64,000 nt of DNA from NCBI GenBank assembly GCA_944474755.1, contig OX104122.1, forward strand, positions 26,563,956 through 26,627,955. Reading direction: 5' to 3'. The notes beneath the pieces are model-generated. The model was not told where the DNA came from and did not search any database. It saw nothing but the letters and a program-made list of their open reading frames with translations. The DNA is from Limnoperna fortunei (taxonomy: Eukaryota > Mollusca > Bivalvia > Mytilida > Modiolidae). The position numbers and the translations under genes were made by a program. This document shows, one piece after another, positions 54,969 to 64,000 of the stretch (within the stretch, counting starts at the first letter, position 1; each line of letters opens with the position of its first letter).

Positions 54969-55870
54969 GAAACTGATACATTTGTTATGAAATTTTCCGT
55001 TTTTGTCCTGTTACTTAAAAACTATAACAGCTAAAGTAAAACTGTAAATAGCAAAAATAATCAGCAGTCAAAGCCTTACAATTCACTTAATTGGTCTGAA
55101 ATTGTCAGATGACCCCTTATTTGAGTTATTGCCCTTAAATGGCAATTTTTTATAAAATTTTCCATTTTTGTCCTGCAACTTAAAAACTGTAATGGCTAGA
55201 GTAAAACTATAAATTGCAAAAATGATCAGAAATAAAAGTTCTACAATTCATCTAAATTGCCTGAAATTGTCAGATTACTGTTTATGAGAGTAATTGCCTC
55301 TACATGACCATTTTTTAATGAAATTTTCTGTTTTTGTCCTGTAACTTGAAACCTACAACAGCTAGAGTGAAACTGTAAATGGAAAAAAGGATCACCAGTA
55401 CAAGCCTTACAATTCTCTTAATTGTGTTGAAATTGTCAGATGACTCCTTATAGGTGTTATTGTAAGTTAAATGACAATTCTTATGAAATTTTCAGTTTTT
55501 AACCTGTAATTTATAAACTATGACAGCTAGAGTTAAAACTGTAAATTGCAAAAATGATCAGCAATGCAAGTTCTAGAAGTCACTTTCTCAGTCTGAAATT
55601 ATCAGATGACTTCTCATAGGAGTTTTAAACCTTTAATACAAATTCTTGGTGGAATTTGTAGTTTTTGCCTTGTAACTTAAATGCCATAACAGCTAGATTG
55701 AAACTGTAAATTGCACAAATGATCGGCAAAGCAAGGCCTACAAATCGTTGCTTAGTCAAAAATTGCAAGATGAATCGTTATAGGAATTATTGCCCTTTAA
55801 TTACGAAATTGGACAAATAGTCAGTTTTTGTTTTATAAATTAGTTAGAAATGTTTAGTTTTTGCAAAGAC
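54969..55870 (+). repeat. Tandem-repeat block, unit about 180 bp, five units
   Basis: Each unit has GAAATTTTCCGTTTTTGTCC, CTTAAAAACTATAACAGCTA, AAACTGTAAATTGCAAAAAT, TGATCAGC and TGAAATTGTCAGATGAC. The block ends TGGCCCTTGACCTTGAAAAC. A decayed relative is at 59105-59320. Confidence 0.88.
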
Positions 55871-55899
55871 CTTTATGGCCCTTGACCTTGAAAACAGAT

Positions 55900-57017
55900 T
55901 CATGGTCAAAAGTAAAGGTAAAAACTAATTTTTGGTACCTAATACCTATTAAAAGTAACCATACTAGTAGCTCATCACTATAAGAGATATTGACAAAATA
56001 TCATCATTGTTGATCATTATCCTATTTAAACTTTTTTCATTTCTTATGTATGTTAATTGGTTCATTCTTATAAAACCTTAAGCTTATTTTGTATGAATAT
56101 TATGCATAGATCGAAAGGTCAGTGGTCCAGGTCATTGATATATATTTACATATTAAAACTGCTTGCATAGTCATAAAATTAAACTAGCTTTTTCTGTGAA
56201 GTTATCGTGTCACAGCCTCTTTTCAAAAATAAGGTTGCATCCAATATTTTTTTGCTGTTTTAAAAACTGCTTATTTTTCATCAATGGATCTTTTTACCCT
56301 GGTGTCAGAATGAAAAAGGGTTGTGTGTCTTTTTTTTAAACAAAATTGATACTTATATAGATTTGGCAAATCTACAAATTTAAGTATAATTTTAACATTC
56401 AATAATGCAGTTACTATTTCCCGATGAACTTCTCACCCAATTGAAACTAAATTAGGTATTGAGTAATGGATACTTAATCTCCTTTCAAAACTATGCTCAT
56501 CCTAGCTATCTAAGATAGCATGTAAATACCACGGTGATTTGTATTGACATAACCTCTTTAATTTTAGCAAAATAAGCTTAAACTTGTATATTACATCTTA
56601 TTTGTTAGATATAATGTTCAACTTTGTACAAGTGTCTTCAGTGTTGATATTTTGTTATTACCTTTGTTAAAAAAAATAAAATGAAAGAACCATTGAATGA
56701 AAAAAAAGATAGATAATAGTATAAAAACAGGATATTCAGAGATAAATATTGTTTTAACATAATATCAAATCTTTACATAATTAATATACTTAACTCATAA
56801 GTCAATTTATATGTGGAAAAACAAGCAGTTTGACCAGTTAGAGAAAGATCTATATCTTCCAAGATGTATCAGTAATAATTTATATATAATTATCTTAATT
56901 GTAATCAAATGTTGCAATATGGACTGGGTAAATCTGTTATACATAGTTTTTTCTTAGTGACATTATCACAGACACTATGGTATTTAGCTAAATACATTTA
57001 ACATACAAATTTTATTA
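55900..57017. other. Upstream region of the array gene, nothing recognised
   Basis: AT-rich, no open frame, no CpG-rich promoter seen. It probably holds the 5'UTR intron if 57018 is an acceptor. Confidence 0.5.
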
Positions 57018-57019
57018 GG

Positions 57020-57317
57020 ATGGCGGAAAAAGGGAACAAAGGAAATGATGATTATGTTCCACGAGTACATGGGCCAACTTCAGGGAGTGCCAGAAATAAT
57101 AATAATAATGGCCCATTGACTAACCATCCTAGGACTAGTGAAGTATTAACACCACCTCCAGTATCTCGATCTTCAAATGATGGTGATGGCAACAGAGCTT
57201 CTCCTGAAAGTAATTTATCTGGTAATACGGCACCTTGTGGTGGTCCAGCAAATGAAAGTCAAAGGCTAAAATTGTCACCAGATAAATGTGATGATACAAC
57301 AGAGGGTGGACCCACAG
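57020..57317 (+). CDS. First coding exon of an unrecognised disordered-protein gene
   Basis: An open frame of 99 codons plus one base starts at ATG 57020 in a good context (A at -3, G at +4) and ends at CACAG|GTAATA. It starts MAEKGNKGNDDYVPRVHGP; the product is rich in N, S, G, P, D and K, with an N5 run, no hydrophobic segment and no signal peptide, so it is probably disordered and cytosolic or nuclear. A pyrimidine-poor ttttattag sits immediately before GATGG, so a 5'UTR intron may end at 57018. I recognise no family. The reading is supported by phase: the exon ends in phase 1, exactly what the five duplicated exons downstream accept. It lies divergent from exoc8; the first exoc8 exon found starts about 9 kb away. 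Confidence 0.7.
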
Positions 57318-57850
57318 GTAATAACACTATTAAAATCTTTATCAGTATCTTTATGTATCTTACATTTACAAACATACTCAAACTGGGATACCAGTAAATG
57401 AAGTAATATGAATTGAAGATAGTGGGATGCACTATTATCGCAGGACAATTATGTTCAATGTCACTTACTAATATAAATACTTTCTATCTAGTGACTGGGT
57501 TTGTTAGATCCAGTCTGACCACAGGTAAGATTTGGTCAACCTATCTTAATTGACATTAGGATTGCCAGTATTCTCACTGAGTAATATTGTTAAGCTAGGC
57601 TTCAAAGTAATGAAAAGCTTGACATGTATTTCTCTCTCTGTATTACAAATTGTTTATTAGACTTTAAATAACTTAATATGACACAAATATCTTATTGCAA
57701 CACATTTATCTTCAGTTTTAAGTTGTAGATAGTTTTCACTAACTTGTCTAAAATGTATATATTTATTGATATCAATAAAGAAATTCTGGACTAGATTGTT
57801 AGACATTTCACCCTACAGAAAATAATTAAACAATTGTATGAAAAGTTTAG
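57318..57850 (+). repeat. Diverged ancestral unit of the tandem array (intron)
   Basis: The start of this intron (GTAATAACACTATTAAAATC) resembles the start of every array intron (GTAATAAGCTGATTAAAATC). Later blocks also match in order: CTATCTAGTGACTGGG against CTATTAGTGACTGGG, and ATAAAGAAATTCTGGAC near 57775. The intron after the first coding exon is therefore an older relative of the array introns, and the duplicated exons may derive from the end of this first exon. Confidence 0.75.
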
Positions 57851-57930
57851 TAATTATGTTTATACTTTAAAAGCATATTAATTTTTTTTAATAACACAAT
57901 ACATGGTCTATAAATTTCATGTTTTTACAG

Positions 57931-58294
57931 TCAAAATACAATGACATGTCAGGTATTTTTACCTATTGGTCAATCAGAAACAGACAACAGCTGTTTAGAA
58001 AACTGCTTCAATCTGTTTTCTTTAAAGCTCTTCATCAGTAATAGCTTGGACATTTAAATTGCAGCTACTCATGCATGACTCAGGTAAATTTAAGATTCTT
58101 ACTTAGAAAATTGTTATAGGGTTTAATGTAAGAGACAAAATTATTACATCTGAGTCATGCATGAATAGCTGCATTTAAATGTCCAGCTGGCTTTGAAGAA
58201 AAATGATTGAAGCAGTTTTCTAACAGCTGTTATGTATGTTTGGAATTGAATGAGCAATAGGTAGAAAATACCTGACGGGCCATTTGTATTTTGA
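57931..58294. mobile_element. Palindromic element in the array gene's first intron
   Basis: Long inverted arms: TCAAAATACAATGACATGTC at the left, TTGTATTTTGA at the right, with inner matches such as TGCATGACTCAG against CTGAGTCATGCA. About 364 bp, no coding capacity; a foldback/MITE-like element. Confidence 0.75.
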
Positions 58295-58295
58295 C

Positions 58296-58590
58296 TATAA
58301 TGACAATCATAAATTCAAAATGGCCACAACCACATGACTTGGCTTAACATAGAACCTGTATGAAAAAAGTGTTAAAATGCTTCTTCTCTGAAACCACGTA
58401 ACCAATTGAAACAAAACTTATAACTAATATTCATTGGATGGTCCTCTATAAGGTTTATGTTGTTTATTCTAATCTGAAATTAACAGTGGCCACCACTGCA
58501 GAACTTAGTTTTATATAGGCCCCTTTAAAAAGTCTTCTCTGAAATTTCTTAACCAATTGCAGCAAGGTTTCTTAACTGAAACCATATTGA
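58296..58590 (-). repeat. Fragment of the 38-kb tandem-repeat family
   Basis: Reverse-complement relative of the repeat inside the exoc8 intron at 38.0-39.35 kb. Shared words in this orientation include AAAATGGCC, CTTAACATAGAACC, GAAACCACGTAACCAATTG and TGGATGGTCCTCTATAA. Confidence 0.7.
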
Positions 58591-58612
58591 CAATGTAGGA
58601 ATTAAATATATT

Positions 58613-58985
58613 GATTGATTGATTGGATGTCTGCTTTAAGTCCAGCGAGCAGTATTTCAGCTATATTCAGGATGGGAACAAGTTAACAAACAATAAATCA
58701 ACGGAAAATGGGGGTGGGATGGGTCACAAGGAATACAATTTTGACTGCCACTGGAAAAGTATGGAGTTTTGGGTAGAGGTAGAAAATTTAGCCTTTTGTA
58801 GCAGCTACAAAGAACCTACTCTTTTTTTAAATCTACAATAGGGGTCTTTATCGTGCAAGGAGCATGGCACTCTCCAAACATGTTACCCACTACGGTCCGC
58901 GGTCAGGCTTTCCGTATTATGACCTAACAAAACCCCCCCCAACGAGAGGGTCTCCCCTATCCGCCACCCGGGAAACCTATAGAAA
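58613..58985 (-). mobile_element. SINE-like element, family 2
   Basis: 3' end at the low coordinate with an ATCAATCAATC tail; the body carries the family words (complements of GGCACTCTCCAAACATGTTA and CGGTCAGGCTTTCCGTATTA). Copies also lie at 2.7, 3.9, 12.5, 16.2/19.4 and 36.3 kb. Confidence 0.7.
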
Positions 58986-59104
58986 AATGTCTAAATTGGC
59001 CAGTAGATAATTGAAAATTACAGGATTTTGTTTAATGTAAAAAAATGCTAGTTTCATAGCCCATATTAATCAGGGGAAAGATACAGGTCTTGATAGCCTC
59101 TGGT

Positions 59105-59320
59105 TTTGTAATTAATTAAAGTCTATAACACCTAGGGTAAAACAGTAAATTAATAAATTATAATGCCTACAAATCATGTAATTTTTCAAAAATTGTCTGA
59201 TGACTCCTTATTGCCCTTTAATGACATTTTTTGAAGACATTTTAAGTTTTTGTCTAGTAACCTAAAAGCTATAACAGCTAGAGGGAAACTATAAATTGCA
59301 AAAATTTCATGATAGCTTGA
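59105..59320 (+). repeat. Decayed relative of the 55-kb repeat family
   Basis: TTGTCTGATGACTCCTTATT, GCCCTTTAATGAC and AAAGCTATAACAGCTAGAGG match the 54.97-55.87 kb units. It lies in the first intron of the array gene. Confidence 0.75.
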
Positions 59321-59966
59321 AGTCACCAATCTTCCAGGTGAGTGATTACAAGCTCCACAGCTTATTTTGTAATGAACTTGTTGTAAGTAAATTTGACATA
59401 TTTATCCGAACTCTTAGTGATCAAACATGTATAATTGTTTCACAGATATGCTTTAATATCACATGTTTTATGTATGGAACATTCCATTCTGGAGGTATAA
59501 AACTGGCTGTATTCTACATCTTCAAAGTATACTTGAAAATAAAAAAGAAAAATTTATATAATTTCTATGATTATATAATCAAACAGAATGCAGGGGTTAG
59601 GGACGAAAATACTATACAAAAGGCAAAAAAAGGGACCAAATATAAAACTTTGATTTTCTTGATAAATGTATGATTATTAATAAGAAGCTATTTCATACTA
59701 ACAAATATAATGTTTTACTATGTAACTGTTCTAAGCTAGTAGTTTAATGCATTCATATTTGTCCTATAAGTTGTTGATTTTCATTATGGTCCCGCCACAA
59801 AAGTAGCATTGAACATTTTAGGTGCATAAAGGTACATAAAGACATCAATGTTTTCATAATTGAGCCCTTAGTGTTTGCCTTTTTTAAAATTTTGGTGATT
59901 TGTAAGTGTGTCATTTGGAGATAAAATAAACTATGAAGTTTGTTTGGTTTATCTCCTTTTTACTAG

Positions 59967-60029
59967 GTAAACAAAACAAAGAAGAAAAGGGTGATGATAA
60001 ACACTCTGATCCTGGCAGAGGACATGGAG
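59967..60029 (+). CDS. Repeat exon 1 (63 bp, phase 1-1)
   Basis: Acceptor tttttactag|GTAAAC, donor GGAG|GTAATA. It encodes GKQNKEEKGDDKHSDPG followed by RGHG, with one codon (Ser) fewer than the later copies. It is the most diverged of the five in sequence, consistent with being the oldest. It joins the 57020 exon in frame. Confidence 0.72.
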
Positions 60030-60940
60030 GTAATAAGCTGATTAAAATCTGTATTAGTTTTGTTTATACTTCAACTGAAATAAATGATGTAATATTAAAT
60101 TTAAGTGTCTAAATGCATTGATTCTCTCAGGTTTATTAAGTTGAATGTCAATTTCTAGTTGTAATAGAATATAAATAAAAAAGAGAAGTAACTGTCTATT
60201 AGTGACTGGGGATGCGCTTTGGATTCTAGCCTTGATTAGGAAAGGTGTGCTAGACTCCATTCTGAAATTGACAAGGCTTGCTAGTTTTCTTGCTGAAGGT
60301 TGGGGTCTCTCTAGGTAATTATGTTGTTCAGATGGGCTCCTCATCAATGAAAAGTTTCTCTGTGTTCTCTTTTTGCTTTTCATACAGGGAATTAGACTAT
60401 GAATAACTTTTAAGTGTGAAAAATATCAGATTTCAATTATAGTTATTTGAAAGTTGTCCTTTCTTAAATTTTCAAAATTGTATACATGTATATATATTTG
60501 TTGATGTAATAAAGAAATTCTGGCCTTTTTCTAAGACATTGTTCTCACCAAGAACTGATGTAACCAGAATTTGATAGATAATAAAAATAAAGGATTTTTT
60601 TTTCGAATGACATATTGAATATGTAAGAAAATATTTAAAGCTTTCTCAAAAATTGGATGGTAAAATTCCAGTTTATGCTAGTAGTTGCAATATGGTAGGA
60701 TAAAATAAAAGGAACACAGGACAGTTTTAATTGCTAATTGTTGGGCTGAAAAAGGACCAATCAATAATTTTTCTATATTAATATTCAAGATAAAGATATT
60801 TCAGGTTCATAAACACATAAATGTTTTCATAATTGAGCCCCTTAGTGTTTGCCTTTTTTTAAATTTTGGTGATTTGTAAGTGTGTCATTTGGAGATAAAA
60901 TAAACTATGAAGTTTGGTTGGTTTATCTCCTTTTTAATAG

Positions 60941-61006
60941 GTAAACAAGAGAAAGAAGAAAAGGGTGATGATAAAAACTCTGATTCCGGCAGCAGAGGAC
61001 ATGGAG
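60941..61006 (+). CDS. Repeat exon 2 (66 bp, phase 1-1)
   Basis: Acceptor tttttaatag|GTAAAC, donor GGAG|GTAATA. It encodes GKQEKEEKGDDKNSDSG followed by SRGHG. The phase-1 ends mean it can be added or skipped without changing frame. Splicing to any upstream exon rebuilds GAG|GTAAAC, a possible new donor. Confidence 0.75.
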
Positions 61007-61917
61007 GTAATAAGCTGATTAAAATCTGTATTAGTTTTGTTTATACTTCAACTGAAATAAATGATGTAATATTAAATTTAAGTGTCTAAATGCATTGATT
61101 CTCTCAGGTTTATTAAGTTGAATGTCAATTTCTAGTTGTAATAGAATGTAAATAAAAAAGAGAAGTAACTTTCTATTAGTGACTGGGGATGTACTTTGGA
61201 TTCTAGCCTTATTAGGAAAGGTGTGCTAGACTCCATTCTGAAATTGACAAGGCTTGCTAGATTTCTTTCTGAAGGTTGGGGTCTCTCTAGGTAATTATGT
61301 TGTTCAGATGGGCTCCTCATCAATGAAAAGTTTCTCTGTGTTCTCTTTTTGCTTTTCATACAGGGAATTAGACTATGAATAACTTTTAAGTGTGAAAAAT
61401 ATCAGATTTCAATTATAGTTATTTGAAAGTTGTCCTTTCTTAAATTTTCAAAATTGTATACATGTATATATATTTGTTGATGTAATAAAGAAATTCTGGC
61501 CTTTTTCTAAGACATTGTTCTCACCAAGAACTGATGTAACCAGAATTTGATAGATAATAAAAATAAAGGATTTTTTTTTCAAATGACATATTGAATATGT
61601 AAGAAAATATTTAAAGCTTTCTCAAAAATTGGATGGTAAAATTCCAGTTTATGCTAGTAGTTGCAATATGGTAGGATAAAATAAAAGGAACACAGGACAG
61701 TTTTAATTGCTAATTGTTGGGCTGAAAAAGGACCAATCAATAATTTTTCTATATTAATATTCAAGATAAAGATATTTCAGGTTCATAAACACATAAATGT
61801 TTTCATAATTGAGCCCCTTAGTGTTTGCCTTTTTTTAAAATTTTGGTGATTTGTAAGTGTGTCATTTGGAGATAAAATAAACTATGAAGTTTGGTTGGTT
61901 TATCTCCTTTTTAATAG

Positions 61918-61983
61918 GTAAACAAGAGAAAGAAGAAAAGGGTGATGATAAAACCTCTGATCCCGGCAGCAGAGGACATGGAG
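61918..61983 (+). CDS. Repeat exon 3 (66 bp, phase 1-1)
   Basis: Same splice signals as the preceding copy. It encodes GKQEKEEKGDDKTSDPG followed by SRGHG; Thr replaces Asn. Confidence 0.75.
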
Positions 61984-62902
61984 GTAATAAGCTGATTAAA
62001 ATCTGTATTAGTTTTGTTTATACTTCAACTGAAATAAATGATGTAATATTAAATTTAAGTGTCTAAATGCATTGATTCTCTCAGGTTTATTAAGTTGAAT
62101 GTCAATTTCTAGTTGTAATAGAATGTAAATAAAAAAGGGAAGTAACTGTCTATTAGTGACTGGGGATGTGCTTTGGATTCTAGCCTTAATTAGGAAAGGT
62201 GTGCTAGACTCCATTCTGAAATTGACAAGGCTTGCTAGATTTCTTGCTGAAGGTTGGGGTCTCACTAGGTTATTATGTTGTTCAGATGGGCTTCTCATCA
62301 ATGAAAAGTTTCTCATGTGTTATCTTTTTGCATTTCATGCAAGGAATAAGACTATGAATAACTTTTTAGTGTGAAAAATATCAGATCTCAATTATAGTTA
62401 ATATTTGAAAGTTGATCTATCTTAAATAAAAATTGTTTATACATGTATATATATTTGTTGATGTAATAAAGAATTCTGGACTTTTTCTAAGACATTGTTC
62501 TCACCAGGAGCTGATGTAACCAGAATTTGACAGATAAAAAATAACGTTTTTTTTTCAAATGATACAATACATAAAACCTATTAAATATGTAAGAAAATAT
62601 TTAAAGCTTCCTCAAAAATTGCATGGTGAAATAAGGAAGTCATGGTTGGATAAAATAAAAGAAACAAACATGAAGGACAGTTTTAATTGCTAATTGTTAG
62701 GCTGAAAAAATGACCAATAATATTTTCTCTTTATTAATATTCAAGATAAAGATACATGTATTCTAGGTGCATACAGACATAAATGTTTTCATAATTGAGC
62801 CCGTTAGTGTTTGCATTTTTTTAAATTTTTGTGATTTGTAAGTGTGTCATTTGGAGATAAAATAAACTATGAAGTTTGTTTGGTTTATCTCCTTTTTAAT
62901 AG

Positions 62903-62968
62903 GTAAACAAGAGAAAGAAGAAAAGGGTGATGATAAAAACTCTGATCCCGGCAGCAGAGGACATGGAG
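62903..62968 (+). CDS. Repeat exon 4 (66 bp, phase 1-1)
   Basis: Acceptor tttttaatag|GTAAAC, donor GGAG|GTAATA. It encodes GKQEKEEKGDDKNSDPG followed by SRGHG. The flanking introns are of the second sequence type (see the array entry). Confidence 0.75.
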
Positions 62969-63891
62969 GTAATAAGCTGATTAAAATCTGTATTAGTTTT
63001 GTTTATACTTCAACTGAAATAAATGTTGTAATATTAAATTTAAGTGTCTAAATGCATTGATTCTCTCAGGTTTATTAAGTTGAATGTCAATTTCTAGTTG
63101 TAATAGAATGTAAATAGAAAAGGGAAGTAACTGTCTATTAGTGACTGGGGATGTGCTTTGGATTCTAGCCTTAATTAGGAAAGGTGTGCTAGACTCCATT
63201 CTGAAATTGACAAGGCTTGCTAGATTTCTTGCTGAAGGTTGGGGTCTCACTAGGTAATTATGTGGTTCAGATGGGCATCTCATCAATGAAAAGTTTCTCA
63301 TGTGTTATCTGTTTGCATTTCATACAGGGAATTAGACTATGAATAACTTTTTAGTGTGAAAAATATCAGATCTCAATTATAGTTAATATTTGAAAGTTGA
63401 TCTATCTTAAATAAAAATTTTTTATACATGTATATATATTTGTTGATGTAATAAAGAAATTCTGGACTTTTTCTAAGACATTGTTCTCACCAAGAGCTGA
63501 TGTAACCAGAATTTGACATATAAAAAAGTAACGTTTTTTTTTTCAAATGATACAATACATAAAACCTATTTAATATGTAAGAAAATATTTAAAGCTTCCT
63601 CAAAAATTGCATGGTGAAATAAGGAAGTCATGGTTGGATAAAATAAAAGAAACAAACATGAAGGACAGTTTTAATTGCTAATTGTTAGGCTGAAAAAATG
63701 ACCAATCAATATTTTCTCTTTATTAATATTCAAGATAAAGATACATGTATTCTAGGTGCATACAGACATAAATGTTTTCATAATTGAGCCCCTTAGTGTT
63801 TGCATTTTTTAAAATTTTTGTGATTTGTAAGTGTGTCATTTGGAGATAAAATAAACTATGAAGTTTGTTTGGTTTATCTCCTTTTTAATAG

Positions 63892-63957
63892 GTAAACAAG
63901 AGAAAGAAGAAAAGGGTGATGATAAAAACTCTGATCCTGGCAGCAGAGGACATGGAG
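63892..63957 (+). CDS. Repeat exon 5 (66 bp, phase 1-1)
   Basis: Its protein sequence is identical to that of repeat exon 4. The following intron begins with the same GTAATAAGCTGATTAAAATC as the others, so the array probably continues beyond the window end. Confidence 0.75.
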
Positions 63958-64000
63958 GTAATAAGCTGATTAAAATCTGTATTAGTTTTGTTTATACTTC

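Larger units (their letters stand above)
59780..64000 (+). repeat. Tandem exon-intron array, unit 974-989 bp
   Basis: Exon starts are 974, 977, 985 and 989 bp apart. Introns are alike along their whole length. Those after exons 1 and 2 form one near-identical type, while those after exons 3 and 4 share other changes (for example GATACAATACATAAAACC after the poly-T run). This suggests stepwise amplification of ever more recent pairs. Each intron carries a decayed piece of the tRNA-type SINE (GTGTGCTAGACTCCATTCTG and TTGACAAGGCTTGCTAG resemble GTGTGCTCGACTCCAATCTT and TTGACAAGGATTGCCAG). Confidence 0.9.

Noticed and set aside
57020..57317. SPRTN, the divergent neighbour of EXOC8 in vertebrates
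   Set aside because: No HExxH metalloprotease or UBZ motif is visible in the coding exons seen; the gene is left unnamed.
60907..61089. Plus-strand 60-codon frames starting MKFGWFISFLIG and running through each repeat exon
   Set aside because: The hydrophobic start is the intron's pyrimidine tract and the frame continues past the donor; these are read-through of splice sites, not separate secreted peptides.
62008..63301. Minus-strand open frames of about 100 codons repeated in each array unit (start MRNFSLMRSPSEQ...)
   Set aside because: They recur only because the whole unit is duplicated, they contain SINE-derived sequence, and they vary in length by frameshifts (75 to 109 codons); no coding family is recognised.

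Overview
This is eukaryotic, AT-rich, intron- and repeat-laden DNA, and the repeat families point to a bivalve mollusc (a mussel-like genome is an inference; no species-diagnostic gene is present). The supporting evidence is several copies of a tRNA-headed SINE with a TCTCCGGGTACTCCGGCTTCC core and a (CAAA)n tail, a second SINE-like family with a (TCAA)n tail, many small terminal-inverted-repeat elements, and a spliced animal gene. No rRNA, functional tRNA, CRISPR or operon structure is visible.

Layout. (1) 1-31 kb: no convincing gene. It is a mosaic of transposon remnants: a 22-bp minisatellite (5.9-6.2 kb), a 25-bp satellite (8.5-9.4 kb), two inverted copies of a large TACAGT-ended element (9.75-14.26 and 15.26-20.96 kb), the second interrupted by a 3-kb element with an 8-bp target duplication, a nested 2-kb element at 23.5-25.5 kb, a 200-base gap (28878-29077), and many hairpin elements and SINEs. 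(2) 31.7-48.1 kb, minus strand: fifteen exons of exoc8 (Exo84, exocyst subunit 8), from just after the N-terminus to the stop codon, about 666 residues, with a PH domain and C-terminal helical domain. The introns carry SINEs, small elements and three tandem-repeat blocks. The first coding exon was not securely found. (3) 48.1-57 kb: intergenic or exoc8 intron 1, with a 2-kb element with inverted ends, a 1.5-kb foldback and a tandem-repeat block. (4) 57.0-64.0 kb, plus strand: the 5' part of an unrecognised gene coding a disordered, polar protein. One 298-bp coding exon is followed by five tandemly duplicated 63/66-bp phase-1 exons at 974-989 bp spacing, running out of the window.

The most unusual thing is the exon array. 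Every repeat exon starts with GTAAAC directly after its acceptor AG and ends in GGAG, so each splice junction rebuilds a 5' splice site (GAG|GTAAAC). This is the arrangement of recursively spliced exons and could let the cell vary the number of charged 22-residue repeats. Within exoc8, a likely GC-AG intron and a tandem partial duplication of the PH-domain exon also deserve a look. exoc8 and the array gene are divergently oriented, but nothing in the sequence shows that they work together.
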